From positions 81,663 to 89,302 of the forward strand of contig NVWZ01000001.1 in assembly GCA_002746365.1 (NCBI GenBank): a stretch of 7,640 nt of DNA, written 5' to 3'. The stretch comes from Thiotrichaceae bacterium (lineage in GTDB: Bacteria; Pseudomonadota; Gammaproteobacteria; SZUA-229). The notes below the pieces were generated by a model. That model was given only the letters and a program-made list of their open reading frames with translations, did no database searches and was not told the origin of the DNA. Both the position numbers and the translations under genes were made by a program. Every line of letters begins with the position of its first letter. Within the stretch, counting starts at the first letter, position 1. Positions 1-5,986 of this stretch are shown here, in pieces.

Positions 1-53
1 ATTGGGGCAGCCCAGACCGCGATGGTATAGGCAATATCAGGAATGGATGACAT
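1..53 (-). CDS. Partial N-terminus, probable site-2 protease (M50 family)
   Basis: Only the first 17 codons are inside the window, reading leftward from an ATG at 53-51 (MSSIPDIAYTIAVWAAP). A short hydrophobic start ending in 'AVWAxP' is typical of small M50 zinc metalloproteases, which continue into a membrane helix carrying HExxH; that motif would lie outside the window. The family cleaves substrates within the membrane. Genes of this type are often found directly downstream of yciO in gammaproteobacteria, and yciO lies upstream here on the same strand. An in-frame TAA just upstream leaves this ATG as the only visible start. No good Shine-Dalgarno sequence is seen. The identification rests on 17 residues plus context, so it is tentative. 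Confidence 0.5.
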   Translation of the reverse strand, partial: MSSIPDIAYTIAVWAAP

Positions 54-70
54 TGTAGATACTAAAAATT

Positions 71-76
71 ATTATA
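71..76 (-). promoter_or_regulatory. Candidate -10 box for the M50 protease gene
   Basis: The minus strand carries a perfect TATAAT about 17 bases upstream of the start codon. No convincing -35 hexamer sits 16-18 bases further upstream. Just upstream, at 97-106, is a TTTACACTGT block that also occurs over the yciO promoter. Confidence 0.35.
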
Positions 77-114
77 AATGGTTATTTAGGGTGCAGTTTA
101 CACTGTAGCAACAA

Positions 115-135
115 TGAAAAGTGAAAAATGAAAAC
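115..135 (-). repeat. Short inverted array of the (TGAAAAR) heptad
   Basis: Three heptads of the form TGAAAAG / TGAAAAA / TGAAAAC lie end to end. They are the reverse complement of the unit that makes the long tandem repeat at 271-353. The palindromic element at 164-231 therefore sits between inverted arrays of the same heptad. Confidence 0.6.
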
Positions 136-163
136 ACATAAACAGCACTTGAGCGGCACTTAC

Positions 164-231
164 GTCATTTCGAACAGAGGGAGAAATCTGAACCCCAGCA
201 GAACAAGATCTCTCCCGCTGGTCGAGATGAC
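164..231. repeat. Interspersed palindromic repeat (REP/MITE-like), copy 1
   Basis: An imperfect inverted repeat begins GTCATTTCGAAC and ends GGTCGAGATGAC, with GAGAAATCT / AGATCTCTCC inside. Its flanks also match the copy at 1054-1103: GCGGC before it, and TGTCCG-GCTGCACAA (about 239-254) after it, compared with TGTCCG-GTTGTACAA in the other copy. The conserved unit is therefore nearer 100 bases. Palindromes with GTCAT...ATGAC ends of this kind are common non-coding dispersed repeats. Here it lies in the yciO-M50 intergenic gap. Confidence 0.75.
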
Positions 232-270
232 ATAAATGGTGTCCGAGCTGCACAAATAAATATGTTTAAA

Positions 271-353
271 ACTTTTCACTTTTCACTTTTCACTTTTCAC
301 TTTTCACTTTTCACTTTTCATTTTCACTTTTCACTTTTCATTTTTCATTTTTC
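271..353. repeat. Heptanucleotide tandem repeat (ACTTTTC)n
   Basis: Twelve near-identical units run head to tail: seven perfect ACTTTTC copies from 271 to 319, one 6-base ATTTTC, two more ACTTTTC, then two ATTTTTC variants. The tract ends eight bases before the yciO stop codon. On the transcribed strand it is a purine run of GAAAAGT units between yciO and the M50 gene. A heptad array with internal perfect copies is prone to slippage, so copy number probably varies between strains. No coding role is apparent. Confidence 0.9.
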
Positions 354-361
354 ACTGCTCG

Positions 362-979
362 TCAGAGCCCATGCTCCTTACCCTTACCATGTCGCCTTAC
401 CTCAGGCACACCCTCTGTCATTCGAATAACGGTGGTCGGCTCAATACCACAATGCCCGCCATCAATAATCAGATCCACATGTTTTTCCAGTTGTGCGCGA
501 ATATCCTCAGCATCGGTGACGGGAAATGCTTCACCAGGCATAATGAGCGTACAACTCATTAATGGCTGCCCCAATTCTTTCAACAAAGCATTCACTACCG
601 GATGCTCCATCACCCGCAAACCAATATGACGACGCCTGGCATGCATCAAACGACGCGGCACCTCGCTGGTTCCGGGCAGAATAAAAGTATAAGGCCCCGG
701 TGTTAAAGATTTAAGTAAACGATAATCCGCATTTTCAATCTTTGCATAAATCGCAATTTCAGATAGATCGCGACACACCAATGTCAGATTATGTTTGTCA
801 TCAATCTGTCGAATTCGGCGTAACCGGGTCACGGCATTTTTATCGCCAATATGACACCCCAGCGCATAACTGGAATCGGTTGGATAAACGATGACCCCGC
901 CCTTATGAATAATCTCTACCGCCTGTTTGATGAGACGCTTCTGAGGGTTGTCTGGATGAATTTCAAAATATTGTGACAT
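362..979 (-). CDS. yciO: YciO family protein (Sua5/YciO/YrdC fold)
   Basis: The 205-residue protein matches E. coli YciO (about 206 aa) from its first residues (MSQxFxIHPDNPQxRLIxQA) onward. It carries the family's nucleotide-binding fold: VYPTDSSYALGC at 31-42, TPGPYTFIL at 93-101, EVPRRL at 106-111, GLRV at 120-123, and DGG...PTTVI at 173-185. The fold is that of the threonylcarbamoyl-AMP synthases that start t6A tRNA modification. YciO proteins are not equivalent to TsaC/YrdC, and their cellular job is unsettled. The protein should be cytoplasmic. No Shine-Dalgarno sequence precedes the ATG, and a promoter is placed so that the transcript may begin at or next to the start codon. The gene is flanked on both sides by copies of one palindromic repeat. 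It probably reads toward the M50 gene, although the long repeat-filled gap makes co-transcription uncertain. Confidence 0.95.
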   Translation of the reverse strand: MSQYFEIHPDNPQKRLIKQAVEIIHKGGVIVYPTDSSYALGCHIGDKNAVTRLRRIRQIDDKHNLTLVCRDLSEIAIYAKIENADYRLLKSLTPGPYTFILPGTSEVPRRLMHARRRHIGLRVMEHPVVNALLKELGQPLMSCTLIMPGEAFPVTDAEDIRAQLEKHVDLIIDGGHCGIEPTTVIRMTEGVPEVRRHGKGKEHGL

Positions 980-985
980 AAGGTA

Positions 986-1014
986 ATTTTACACTGTTGT
1001 GTAAAGTTAGTGAA
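986..1014 (-). promoter_or_regulatory. Candidate sigma70 promoter of yciO with overlapping inverted repeat
   Basis: On the minus strand TTCACT (1014-1009), a 17-base spacer and TAAAAT (991-986) match the -35/-10 consensus at 4/6 and 5/6. Only six bases separate the -10 box from the ATG, so initiation would fall at about the A of the start codon. A 7-bp inverted repeat, TTTACAC-TGTT-GTGTAAA at 988-1005, overlaps the -10 box and could bind a dimeric regulator. Confidence 0.45.
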
Positions 1015-1053
1015 AATTGAAAAAAATTTAAAACAGGCCACTCTCGCGGCTTT

Positions 1054-1103
1054 GTCATCTCGACCACAGGGAGAGTAAGATCTCTCCCTGTGGTCGAGAT
1101 GAC
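1054..1103. repeat. Interspersed palindromic repeat, copy 2, perfect 22-bp arms
   Basis: The left arm at 1054-1075 (GTCATCTCGACCACAGGGAG plus AG) and the right arm at 1082-1103 are exact reverse complements around a six-base loop, TAAGAT. The flanking T1053/A1104 extends the pairing by one. The flank GTCCGGGTTGTACAA about ten bases after the right arm matches the flank of copy 1. It lies upstream of yciO and would form a very stable hairpin in RNA or single-stranded DNA. Confidence 0.9.
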
Positions 1104-1186
1104 AGGTAAAGGATGTCCGGGTTGTACAAGATCAGGCATGGGTAGAATTGTTTTACGCTTTTTATTTTTCATTCCTCAAAGTCCGG

Positions 1187-1192
1187 TATAAT
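1187..1192 (+). promoter_or_regulatory. Orphan perfect -10 box (TATAAT)
   Basis: TATAAT is followed by GCTCAACC. No clear -35 is present at 16-18 bases; the upstream sequence is a T-rich tract. If used, it would start a transcript about 240 bases before yciI, either a long leader or a small RNA. No terminator is seen between it and yciI. Confidence 0.3.
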
Positions 1193-1288
1193 GCTCAACC
1201 TACAAAAACAACAAGCGTTATCAAGGCGATAAACAACATCAATTATGTTTAGTTACTGATTGATTTACTTCAAATTATTCTTTATTTT

Positions 1289-1317
1289 TTGACTTATAAA
1301 TAAGCCAATTTTCTAAT
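1289..1317 (+). promoter_or_regulatory. Candidate sigma70 promoter of yciI
   Basis: TTGACT (1289-1294), exactly 17 bases, then TCTAAT (1312-1317), each 5/6 to consensus. Transcription would begin near 1324, giving a leader of about 115 bases before yciI. The region between yciO and yciI (980-1438) otherwise holds the palindrome at 1054-1103 and AT-rich sequence with no gene seen. Confidence 0.6.
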
Positions 1318-1359
1318 TGAAAACACCTTTTCAGGGCAACTCGGAAAATAGCGCAGTCA

Positions 1360-1374
1360 ATGTTGTACGAATAG
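1360..1374 (+). other. Mini-ORF in the yciI leader repeating the yciI start sequence
   Basis: AATGTTGTACG at 1359-1369 is repeated exactly at 1438-1448, where it is the start of yciI. In the leader it reads ATG TTG TAC GAA TAG (MLYE, stop). No good ribosome binding site precedes it. It may be a duplication scar or a leader-peptide-like element; the sequence alone does not decide. Confidence 0.3.
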
Positions 1375-1438
1375 ATGGATGCATGGGTAGATTTCAAATT
1401 ATTTGATTTAACGAACAAAAAACGGAGAACCCCTAATA

Positions 1439-1741
1439 ATGTTGTACGCCATCATTGCACAAGATGTTGAGAACAGCCTCAAAGATCGCCTGGCAGCACG
1501 CGCCAAACATCTGCAACGTTTAACCGCTCTGCAAGAACGTGGGCGTTTAATATTAGCCGGCCCACACCCTGCCGTCGACAGTGAAGACCCCGGAGAAAAT
1601 GGATTTAGTGGCAGTTTAATCGTCGCCGAATTTGAAAGCCTGGAACAAGCAAAAGCCTGGGCTGATGCCGATCCCTATGTAGCAGCGGGTGTATACGCCA
1701 AGGTCACCGTCAAACCTTTTAAGAAAGTTTTTCCGAATTAG
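1439..1741 (+). CDS. yciI: YciI family protein
   Basis: The 100-residue protein aligns over its whole length with E. coli YciI (about 98 aa). It shares MLYxIxAQD at the start, AGPxPAVDSxDPG around 40-52, [32 protein letters not shown] at about 55-86, and a VKPFKKVF tail. It is a small ferredoxin-like alpha/beta protein of the YCII domain family. The conserved His (H24) and Asp residues (D9, D47, D78) are the sort thought to form a putative active site. No reaction is established for this branch. GGAG at 1424-1427 lies 11 bases before the ATG. In many gammaproteobacteria yciI sits with yciB and a BolA-type gene; neither is present here, and tRNA-Leu follows after 54 bases. Base composition is more balanced than in the block beyond the tRNA. 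Confidence 0.95.
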   Translation: MLYAIIAQDVENSLKDRLAARAKHLQRLTALQERGRLILAGPHPAVDSEDPGENGFSGSLIVAEFESLEQAKAWADADPYVAAGVYAKVTVKPFKKVFPN

Positions 1742-1751
1742 ACACAACGCC

Positions 1752-1787
1752 TGTTAACCAAACACTATTTACTATAAAATGCGCCCT
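1752..1787 (+). promoter_or_regulatory. Candidate tRNA-Leu promoter with GC-rich discriminator
   Basis: TATAAA at 1773-1778 (overlapping TAAAAT at 1775-1780) is followed by GCGCCC, the GC-rich discriminator typical of stable-RNA promoters under stringent control. The -35 region around 1752-1759 (TGTTAACC) is a poor match. Transcription would begin a few bases before the mature tRNA end at 1796. Confidence 0.45.
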
Positions 1788-1795
1788 GCATATAT

Positions 1796-1882
1796 GCCGG
1801 GGTGGTGAAACTGGTAGACACGCCGGATTCAAAATCCGGTTCCTTCACGGGAGTGCCGGTTCGATTCCGGCCCTCGGTACCA
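1796..1882 (+). tRNA. tRNA-Leu, anticodon CAA
   Basis: The 87-base class II tRNA has acceptor strands GCCGGGG / CCTCGGT, with G-T wobbles at the first and fifth pairs. The D-arm contains GGTAGACAC. The anticodon stem CCGGA/TCCGG (1823-1827 and 1835-1839) encloses TTCAAAA with anticodon CAA at 1830-1832. A long variable arm follows, then the T-arm GCCGG-TTCGATT-CCGGC, and an encoded ACCA at 1879-1882. The class II variable arm and the anticodon identify leucine, reading UUG. No clear terminator follows. tRNA-Leu genes are common insertion sites for genomic islands, and the composition changes directly downstream. Confidence 0.97.
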
Positions 1883-2110
1883 TATATTTCAATTAGTTAC
1901 GATCACCTCTTCCAATCAGCGCGTTTCCAATACTTTCCATGTAGACACCGTAACGCTCGATTTACCGTGACACGGTTTAGTTTAAAATTCTATTTTTTCA
2001 TGAAAACACCAGTGTGAATCCGATTCTTGCACCATATACTTCCGATAAAGTAAAAAAAATTTCTAGTTATACATTTCCAATATTTCTTACGTAGACACAA
2101 TGCAGGAGAT
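1879..2110 (+). repeat. Degenerate direct repeats after the tRNA, possible tRNA-derived or att scar
   Basis: Two blocks recur about 150 bases apart. ACCATATATTTC at 1879-1890 (the tRNA CCA end plus flank) recurs as ACCATATACTTC at 2031-2042. The 25-base block at 1924-1948 (TTTCCAATAC...GTAGACAC) recurs at 2074-2098 with 20 of 25 matches. GTAGACAC is also an exact 8-mer of the tRNA D-arm (1814-1821). GAATCCGATTC before the second ACCATATA resembles a worn T-arm. The 355-base spacer 1883-2237 holds no gene, and no strong promoter for the next operon was found in it. Confidence 0.45.
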
Positions 2111-2227
2111 TGACTGCACCACAATAGTCCACCCTCTGACATATTATTTATTTTCAAAGGCATATTAAATTACTACAAATCTCATCACCATTGAAGTAAC
2201 CTAGATTCTTAATTTTAAACATATCTT

Positions 2228-2233
2228 AGGAGA
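2228..2233 (+). promoter_or_regulatory. Shine-Dalgarno site of the dGTPase-like gene
   Basis: AGGAGA lies four bases before the ATG at 2238. This fixes the start and contrasts with the weak or absent sites of yciO and of the second gene of the operon. Confidence 0.8.
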
Positions 2234-2237
2234 AAGC

Positions 2238-3626
2238 ATGCTCACTTGGGACAAGCTGCTAAATCAAGTTAGACGTAAAACACTACACAAATCTAAGGAA
2301 ACAATGGGTACCGGCATAGGCAGGACGGAGTTTGAACGAGACTACGACCGCATATTATTTGCCGCACCCACGCGCAGGCTTGCAGATAAAACCCAAGTTT
2401 TCCCCATGGAAGAAAATGATTCAGTAAGAAATAGACTGACTCATTCTCATGAGGTTAGCAATCTAGCAAGAAGCATTGGTGTACGCTTGGCTTTTGAGCA
2501 TGCCGAAGAAGTTTTTGGGCCAGATCATGAGTTACTTCAAGTAAAAAGGAATGTACCCTCGTTATTAGCTGCTGTAGGACTAGCTCATGATTTAGGGAAC
2601 CCGCCCTTTGGCCACCAAGGGGAAGTTGCAATTCAACAATGGTTTTCCGAACATGAATTTCCTGACAATAAAAATAATATTGATTCAGACTTTCTTAAAT
2701 TTGACGGTAATGCGCAAACTTTTAGATTACTAACTCGTCTGCAAGTACTAAATGATCAATTTGGACTAAATCTTACAGTTGGAACACTTGCCGGATTAAT
2801 TAAATACCCAAGTATTTATGGAACAGAAAACAAAAGCGGCTACAAGAAACATGGGATTTTTAAAAGTGAAGAAGAAATAATCAAAGAAGTTTGGGAGCAA
2901 ACGGGCCTTAAAGAAGGCTTGAGACACCCACTGGCATATATAATGGAAGCCTGTGATGACATAGCTTATTCAATTATCGACGCTGAAGATACTGTCAAAA
3001 AAGGTTACGCATCTTTTTATGATCTAATGGACTTCCTAGATTCATTTGATAAGAGTGATAAAATTATTCAAGAAGTTATTAAAGACGTAAGAGAAGAAAA
3101 TGAAAAATTCAAAAAAGCATCACTTAGCTCTCGTGAATTAAATGACATCTCTATGCAAATGTTTCGAGTGAAAGCGATTTCAGAAATGATACAAGCTGCA
3201 ACAAACGTTTTTGTAAAAAATATAGATAAGATCATGGATTGCTCTATAGAGCCTGGATTCGAACTAATAGAAAATTCAGAATGCGCACAGCTGTGTAAAG
3301 CAGCCAAGAAGTTTGATCTCCGCTATGGTTTTCTACATAAGGACGTATTAAAACTTGAATTACAAGGCAATAACTACATAAAAAAGACGATGACCATGCT
3401 ATGGAAAGGAATATCCAAAGATGGCCACCATAAGGATCATCCATTTGAGCGGTACGCCTTTGGAGAAATTTCTGAAAATTACCAAAGAGTTTATAATGAT
3501 ACAACGAAATCTGATTATGCAAAACACCAATTGCTATGTGATGCAATATCGGGAATGACTGAATCTTATTTAATTAAGAAACATGACGAATTAAAATGTC
3601 TTGAATCAAAAAAATGCAAAAAATGA
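2238..3626 (+). CDS. dGTPase-like HD-domain triphosphohydrolase
   Basis: The 462-residue protein has the marks of the dGTP triphosphohydrolase (Dgt) family. The N-terminal block FERDYDRILFAAPTRRLADK (32-51), followed by TQVFP, precedes RLTHSHEV with the first metal His (H69). HDLGNPPFGHQGE (117-129) gives the HD pair H117/D118 and H126. FDGNAQTFRLL (155-165) is the family's (E/D)GNAQ signature. YIMEACDDIAYSIIDAED (234-251) supplies the distal metal Asp (D241). Family enzymes split dGTP or other dNTPs into nucleoside and triphosphate in the cytoplasm; bacterial dGTPases have been shown to restrict phage by draining dNTPs. Length is near Dgt (about 505 aa). The lysine-rich C-terminus (about 300-462) is less conserved to my eye. 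The gene is AT-rich compared with yciO and yciI, and its stop overlaps the next gene. Substrate preference cannot be read from sequence. Confidence 0.9.
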   Translation: MLTWDKLLNQVRRKTLHKSKETMGTGIGRTEFERDYDRILFAAPTRRLADKTQVFPMEENDSVRNRLTHSHEVSNLARSIGVRLAFEHAEEVFGPDHELLQVKRNVPSLLAAVGLAHDLGNPPFGHQGEVAIQQWFSEHEFPDNKNNIDSDFLKFDGNAQTFRLLTRLQVLNDQFGLNLTVGTLAGLIKYPSIYGTENKSGYKKHGIFKSEEEIIKEVWEQTGLKEGLRHPLAYIMEACDDIAYSIIDAEDTVKKGYASFYDLMDFLDSFDKSDKIIQEVIKDVREENEKFKKASLSSRELNDISMQMFRVKAISEMIQAATNVFVKNIDKIMDCSIEPGFELIENSECAQLCKAAKKFDLRYGFLHKDVLKLELQGNNYIKKTMTMLWKGISKDGHHKDHPFERYAFGEISENYQRVYNDTTKSDYAKHQLLCDAISGMTESYLIKKHDELKCLESKKCKK

Positions 3627-4513
3627 TATTCCCTAAACCATTACCTATAGAATCTATCGGCAATCTAAGAGACCGAGTAGAAAGGCTACTTAAAAAACCG
3701 GTCAAAAGCTTACATGAGCCAAATCAGTTATCGTTTGACATGCCGCTTATTGATAATAAAAACATTAGCAACATAAACCATCCAAGTAAAAACATAGCAG
3801 AGTTTTTAAACTTCATCACTGACGCCATGCCAGATGGAGATGTATATTTATTTGGAGGCATTCTACGCGACATGGCACTATTAGGTAGAAGAGGTTTCAA
3901 CTCTGACATCGACTTAGTTGTAGACGGAAACTGGTCTAATTTTGTTAATTATCTAGAATTCTTAAATGCCCACAAAAATAAATTCGGCGGCTATAGGCTC
4001 ATGGTTGGAGAGTGGCCAGTAGACATCTGGAATGCCAGAGAAACTTGGGCCATCAAAAAGGGGCTTGTAGAATATAAAGGCATAGCTTCTCTAACAGAAA
4101 CAACTGTTTTAAATTGGGATGCAATACTAATGAATTGGAGAACTCGAAACTTCATTTATCGCAAAAACTACATCGATGACATAAATTCGATGTCACTGGA
4201 TATAGTACTAGAAAAAAACCCGAACCCATTAGGAATGGCAATTAGAGTTTTCAGGCACTTATGCTTAAAAAATGCAAAAAAAATAACACCATCAGCAGCG
4301 AATTATCTTGCTAAATGTGCAAAAAAATACACCTATGAGGAGATTAGAAAAGGAGAAATAAGTAGTTACGGAAACAATGTAATTCACACTGCAATATATA
4401 GCTTCTTTAAACATATTAATACTTCAGATGATCAAAACATTAAGCACCAATTTAATATTGCAAGCAACCTAGTAAAAAGAGAGCTTGATCTAAATAATCA
4501 CCTACTAGGATAG
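3614..4513 (+). CDS. CCA/poly(A)-polymerase-like nucleotidyltransferase
   Basis: The 299-residue protein shows the polymerase-beta nucleotidyltransferase core. FGGILRDMALLGR (80-92) matches the GGxxRDxxLGR motif of the poly(A)-polymerase/CCA-adding head domain. SDIDLVV (97-103) gives the catalytic Asp pair D98/D100. WPVDIW (134-139) offers the third carboxylate, D137. A TVLNWDAILMNW block (164-175) and NPLGMAIRVFRHL (204-216) recall the downstream neck region of those enzymes. No anticodon/tRNA-binding or HD extension is evident, so it is shorter than a true CCA-adding enzyme (about 370-410 aa). The substrate is unknown. It begins inside the dGTPase gene: ATG at 3614 gives a 13-base overlap, while an in-frame ATG at 3623 (codon 4) forms an ATGA overlap with the upstream stop and may be the real start. 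No Shine-Dalgarno is seen, so translation is probably coupled. The first 60 residues have no recognised domain. Confidence 0.8.
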   Translation: MQKMIFPKPLPIESIGNLRDRVERLLKKPVKSLHEPNQLSFDMPLIDNKNISNINHPSKNIAEFLNFITDAMPDGDVYLFGGILRDMALLGRRGFNSDIDLVVDGNWSNFVNYLEFLNAHKNKFGGYRLMVGEWPVDIWNARETWAIKKGLVEYKGIASLTETTVLNWDAILMNWRTRNFIYRKNYIDDINSMSLDIVLEKNPNPLGMAIRVFRHLCLKNAKKITPSAANYLAKCAKKYTYEEIRKGEISSYGNNVIHTAIYSFFKHINTSDDQNIKHQFNIASNLVKRELDLNNHLLG

Positions 4514-4527
4514 CATTAATGCTAAAC

Positions 4528-4577
4528 AAAAAAGATCTACTGCAACCACATTTTTAATTAATGCGATCACAGTAGAA
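4528..4577 (-). terminator. Rho-independent terminator of the AIPR gene
   Basis: In the 68-base gap between the convergent genes the minus strand reads TCTACTG ... CGCATT-loop-AATGTG ... CAGTAGA followed by TC and six T (4533-4528). A 7-bp outer and a 6-bp inner stem are separated by a small internal loop. The plus-strand side lacks a T run, so it serves the minus-strand gene better than the operon that converges on it. Confidence 0.55.
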
Positions 4578-4581
4578 TTTA

Positions 4582-5952
4582 TTACATTGCCCTTTTCATA
4601 TTAGCAATTTCTATAGCTTGCATGGACATTACCACAGAATGAATAACTGCTTTGTATGCACCAGCATTTTTACCTAACGATTGAGGATTGTACTCATTTG
4701 ATTTAATCATATCAACAACCACAGACACCATTTCGTTAATATTATCTTCAATAAATTCCAACGGCTCCACTTTCCATGCTAGTTCACCGCCTTTAATTTC
4801 CATAATTTGCGTAAGCCCGCAGATAACAGGAATAATAAAACCATCTGGGTACTTATAATACATTTCATATTCATGATATTTCGTATATGGCTGGCGTGAC
4901 AAATAGCTGCCACCTTTCGTTTTACCATCATAATTTCTCACACATGTAATACGACCAAACCCTGACGAATGGAAATTATATGCGTCCGGGAACAAACGAT
5001 AAATCAAGTCATATGCCTCAGGCATTATTTCCATCATTTTTAGCGCACTATGCACCAGTGGGTTGATCAGCTTGATTCTATCGCTAGAATTTTTCTTTTC
5101 ACTGACATCATCATGTTTCATAATTTCATTAAATATCTTGACGCACTGGCCTTTTCCCGAATAGATTGAAACTGGGTTTATTTTTGACACATCGGAAGGT
5201 AGCTTTCCTTCATTTTGAAGAGCCATCATAGGTATCATTGAAAGAGCTATTATATCTGCTGCTTTTATTGTTTTACCCGGTTCGTTTGTTTTCCATTCTA
5301 TTTTTTCTTCTACTTCTTCATCTAAGGCATCTGCCAATATACGATAGTAGCCCGAGTGATTACCTCTAGCCGTTTCTGTTAACTCTGCATTATTATTTCT
5401 TGCTGAAGATATTTCTAGTATATGCTCAACAAAATCACCTTCATTATTTTTTGCTGGAAAAATAATTTCAATTGGGATATAAAAATCATCTAAATCTGAT
5501 GAACTCTCTACATACTTTCGAATATCATCTTTGACTTCATCCCACTTATCTTTTACCTCTTCCCATGTCTTTGCTTTAATATTTTCTTTATCAATCACAC
5601 ATGATATTAAATGAGATGCGATGGCTAAAGTATTATGACCACCATCAACTATTCCTTCTAATTCTGGCTCAATAAAATTCAAGCGGTATCTATTTCTGTC
5701 AAGTGCTTCACATTCACGAGAGGAAACAAGCAGCCCCTTGCTCTTAAACATAAATAGCTCAGGTGAAGTCTCTAACGTCTCTCTTATATCTGCTGTAACT
5801 TTGCTTGACTTAGCTAAACGCGGATTTGCATTCAGGTCAGCATTATCAATAAGATTACACATTCCTTTAGCATCTAATAAGCCAATAATTTTATTTAATG
5901 ACTTACGTTCTTGGGTATGACAATCGTGGATTTTTACAATCGTTTTTTTCAC
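4582..5952 (-). CDS. AIPR family protein (abortive infection phage resistance)
   Basis: Read from GTG at 5952 the protein has 456 residues. NPRLAKSSKVTADIRETLET (43-62), then SPELFMFKSKGLLVSS (63-78), follow the AIPR pattern 'NpR...n..I..TL...p..F...NNGi', with KSKG in place of the usual NNG. IVDGGHNTLAIA (101-112) matches the next AIPR block (I-NGGQT-like, reminiscent of the DGQHR motif), and ISSARNNNAELT (181-192) follows. AIPR proteins occur in phage-resistance loci, sometimes with restriction-modification genes; their mechanism is not settled. No signal peptide or membrane segment is seen. An upstream ATG at 6033 would add 27 residues, but GTG has GGAG at 5963-5960 seven bases away, so I prefer it. 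The gene is AT-rich, converges on the dGTPase operon and ends at a terminator-like hairpin. Confidence 0.75.
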   Translation of the reverse strand: MKKTIVKIHDCHTQERKSLNKIIGLLDAKGMCNLIDNADLNANPRLAKSSKVTADIRETLETSPELFMFKSKGLLVSSRECEALDRNRYRLNFIEPELEGIVDGGHNTLAIASHLISCVIDKENIKAKTWEEVKDKWDEVKDDIRKYVESSSDLDDFYIPIEIIFPAKNNEGDFVEHILEISSARNNNAELTETARGNHSGYYRILADALDEEVEEKIEWKTNEPGKTIKAADIIALSMIPMMALQNEGKLPSDVSKINPVSIYSGKGQCVKIFNEIMKHDDVSEKKNSSDRIKLINPLVHSALKMMEIMPEAYDLIYRLFPDAYNFHSSGFGRITCVRNYDGKTKGGSYLSRQPYTKYHEYEMYYKYPDGFIIPVICGLTQIMEIKGGELAWKVEPLEFIEDNINEMVSVVVDMIKSNEYNPQSLGKNAGAYKAVIHSVVMSMQAIEIANMKRAM

Positions 5953-5958
5953 TTGGAT

Positions 5959-5986
5959 TCTCCAATTAATGTTTTCAAATTGGAGA
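5959..5986 (-). promoter_or_regulatory. RBS-sequestering hairpin of the AIPR gene
   Basis: On the minus strand TCTCCAATT (5986-5978) and AATTGGAGA (5967-5959) are exact complements around a 10-base loop. The second arm contains the GGAG ribosome site of the GTG start. A folded leader would hide it, suggesting translational control. Alternatively it is an operator for a dimeric repressor. No convincing -35/-10 pair was found upstream; TACTAT at 5998-5993 is a lone -10-like box. Confidence 0.5.

Noticed and set aside
271..353. CRISPR array
   Set aside because: Units are seven bases long with no spacers; it is a simple tandem repeat.
963..1172. 69-codon minus-strand reading frame upstream of yciO
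   Set aside because: It runs through the perfect palindrome and overlaps the yciO start; its translation is just the repeat read as protein.
1802..2017. 71-codon plus-strand reading frame over the tRNA
   Set aside because: It begins inside tRNA-Leu and has no ribosome site or family resemblance.
2191..2219. Promoter TTGAAG-17-TTTAAA for the dGTPase operon
   Set aside because: Weak hexamers, and the start of transcription would fall on the Shine-Dalgarno site.
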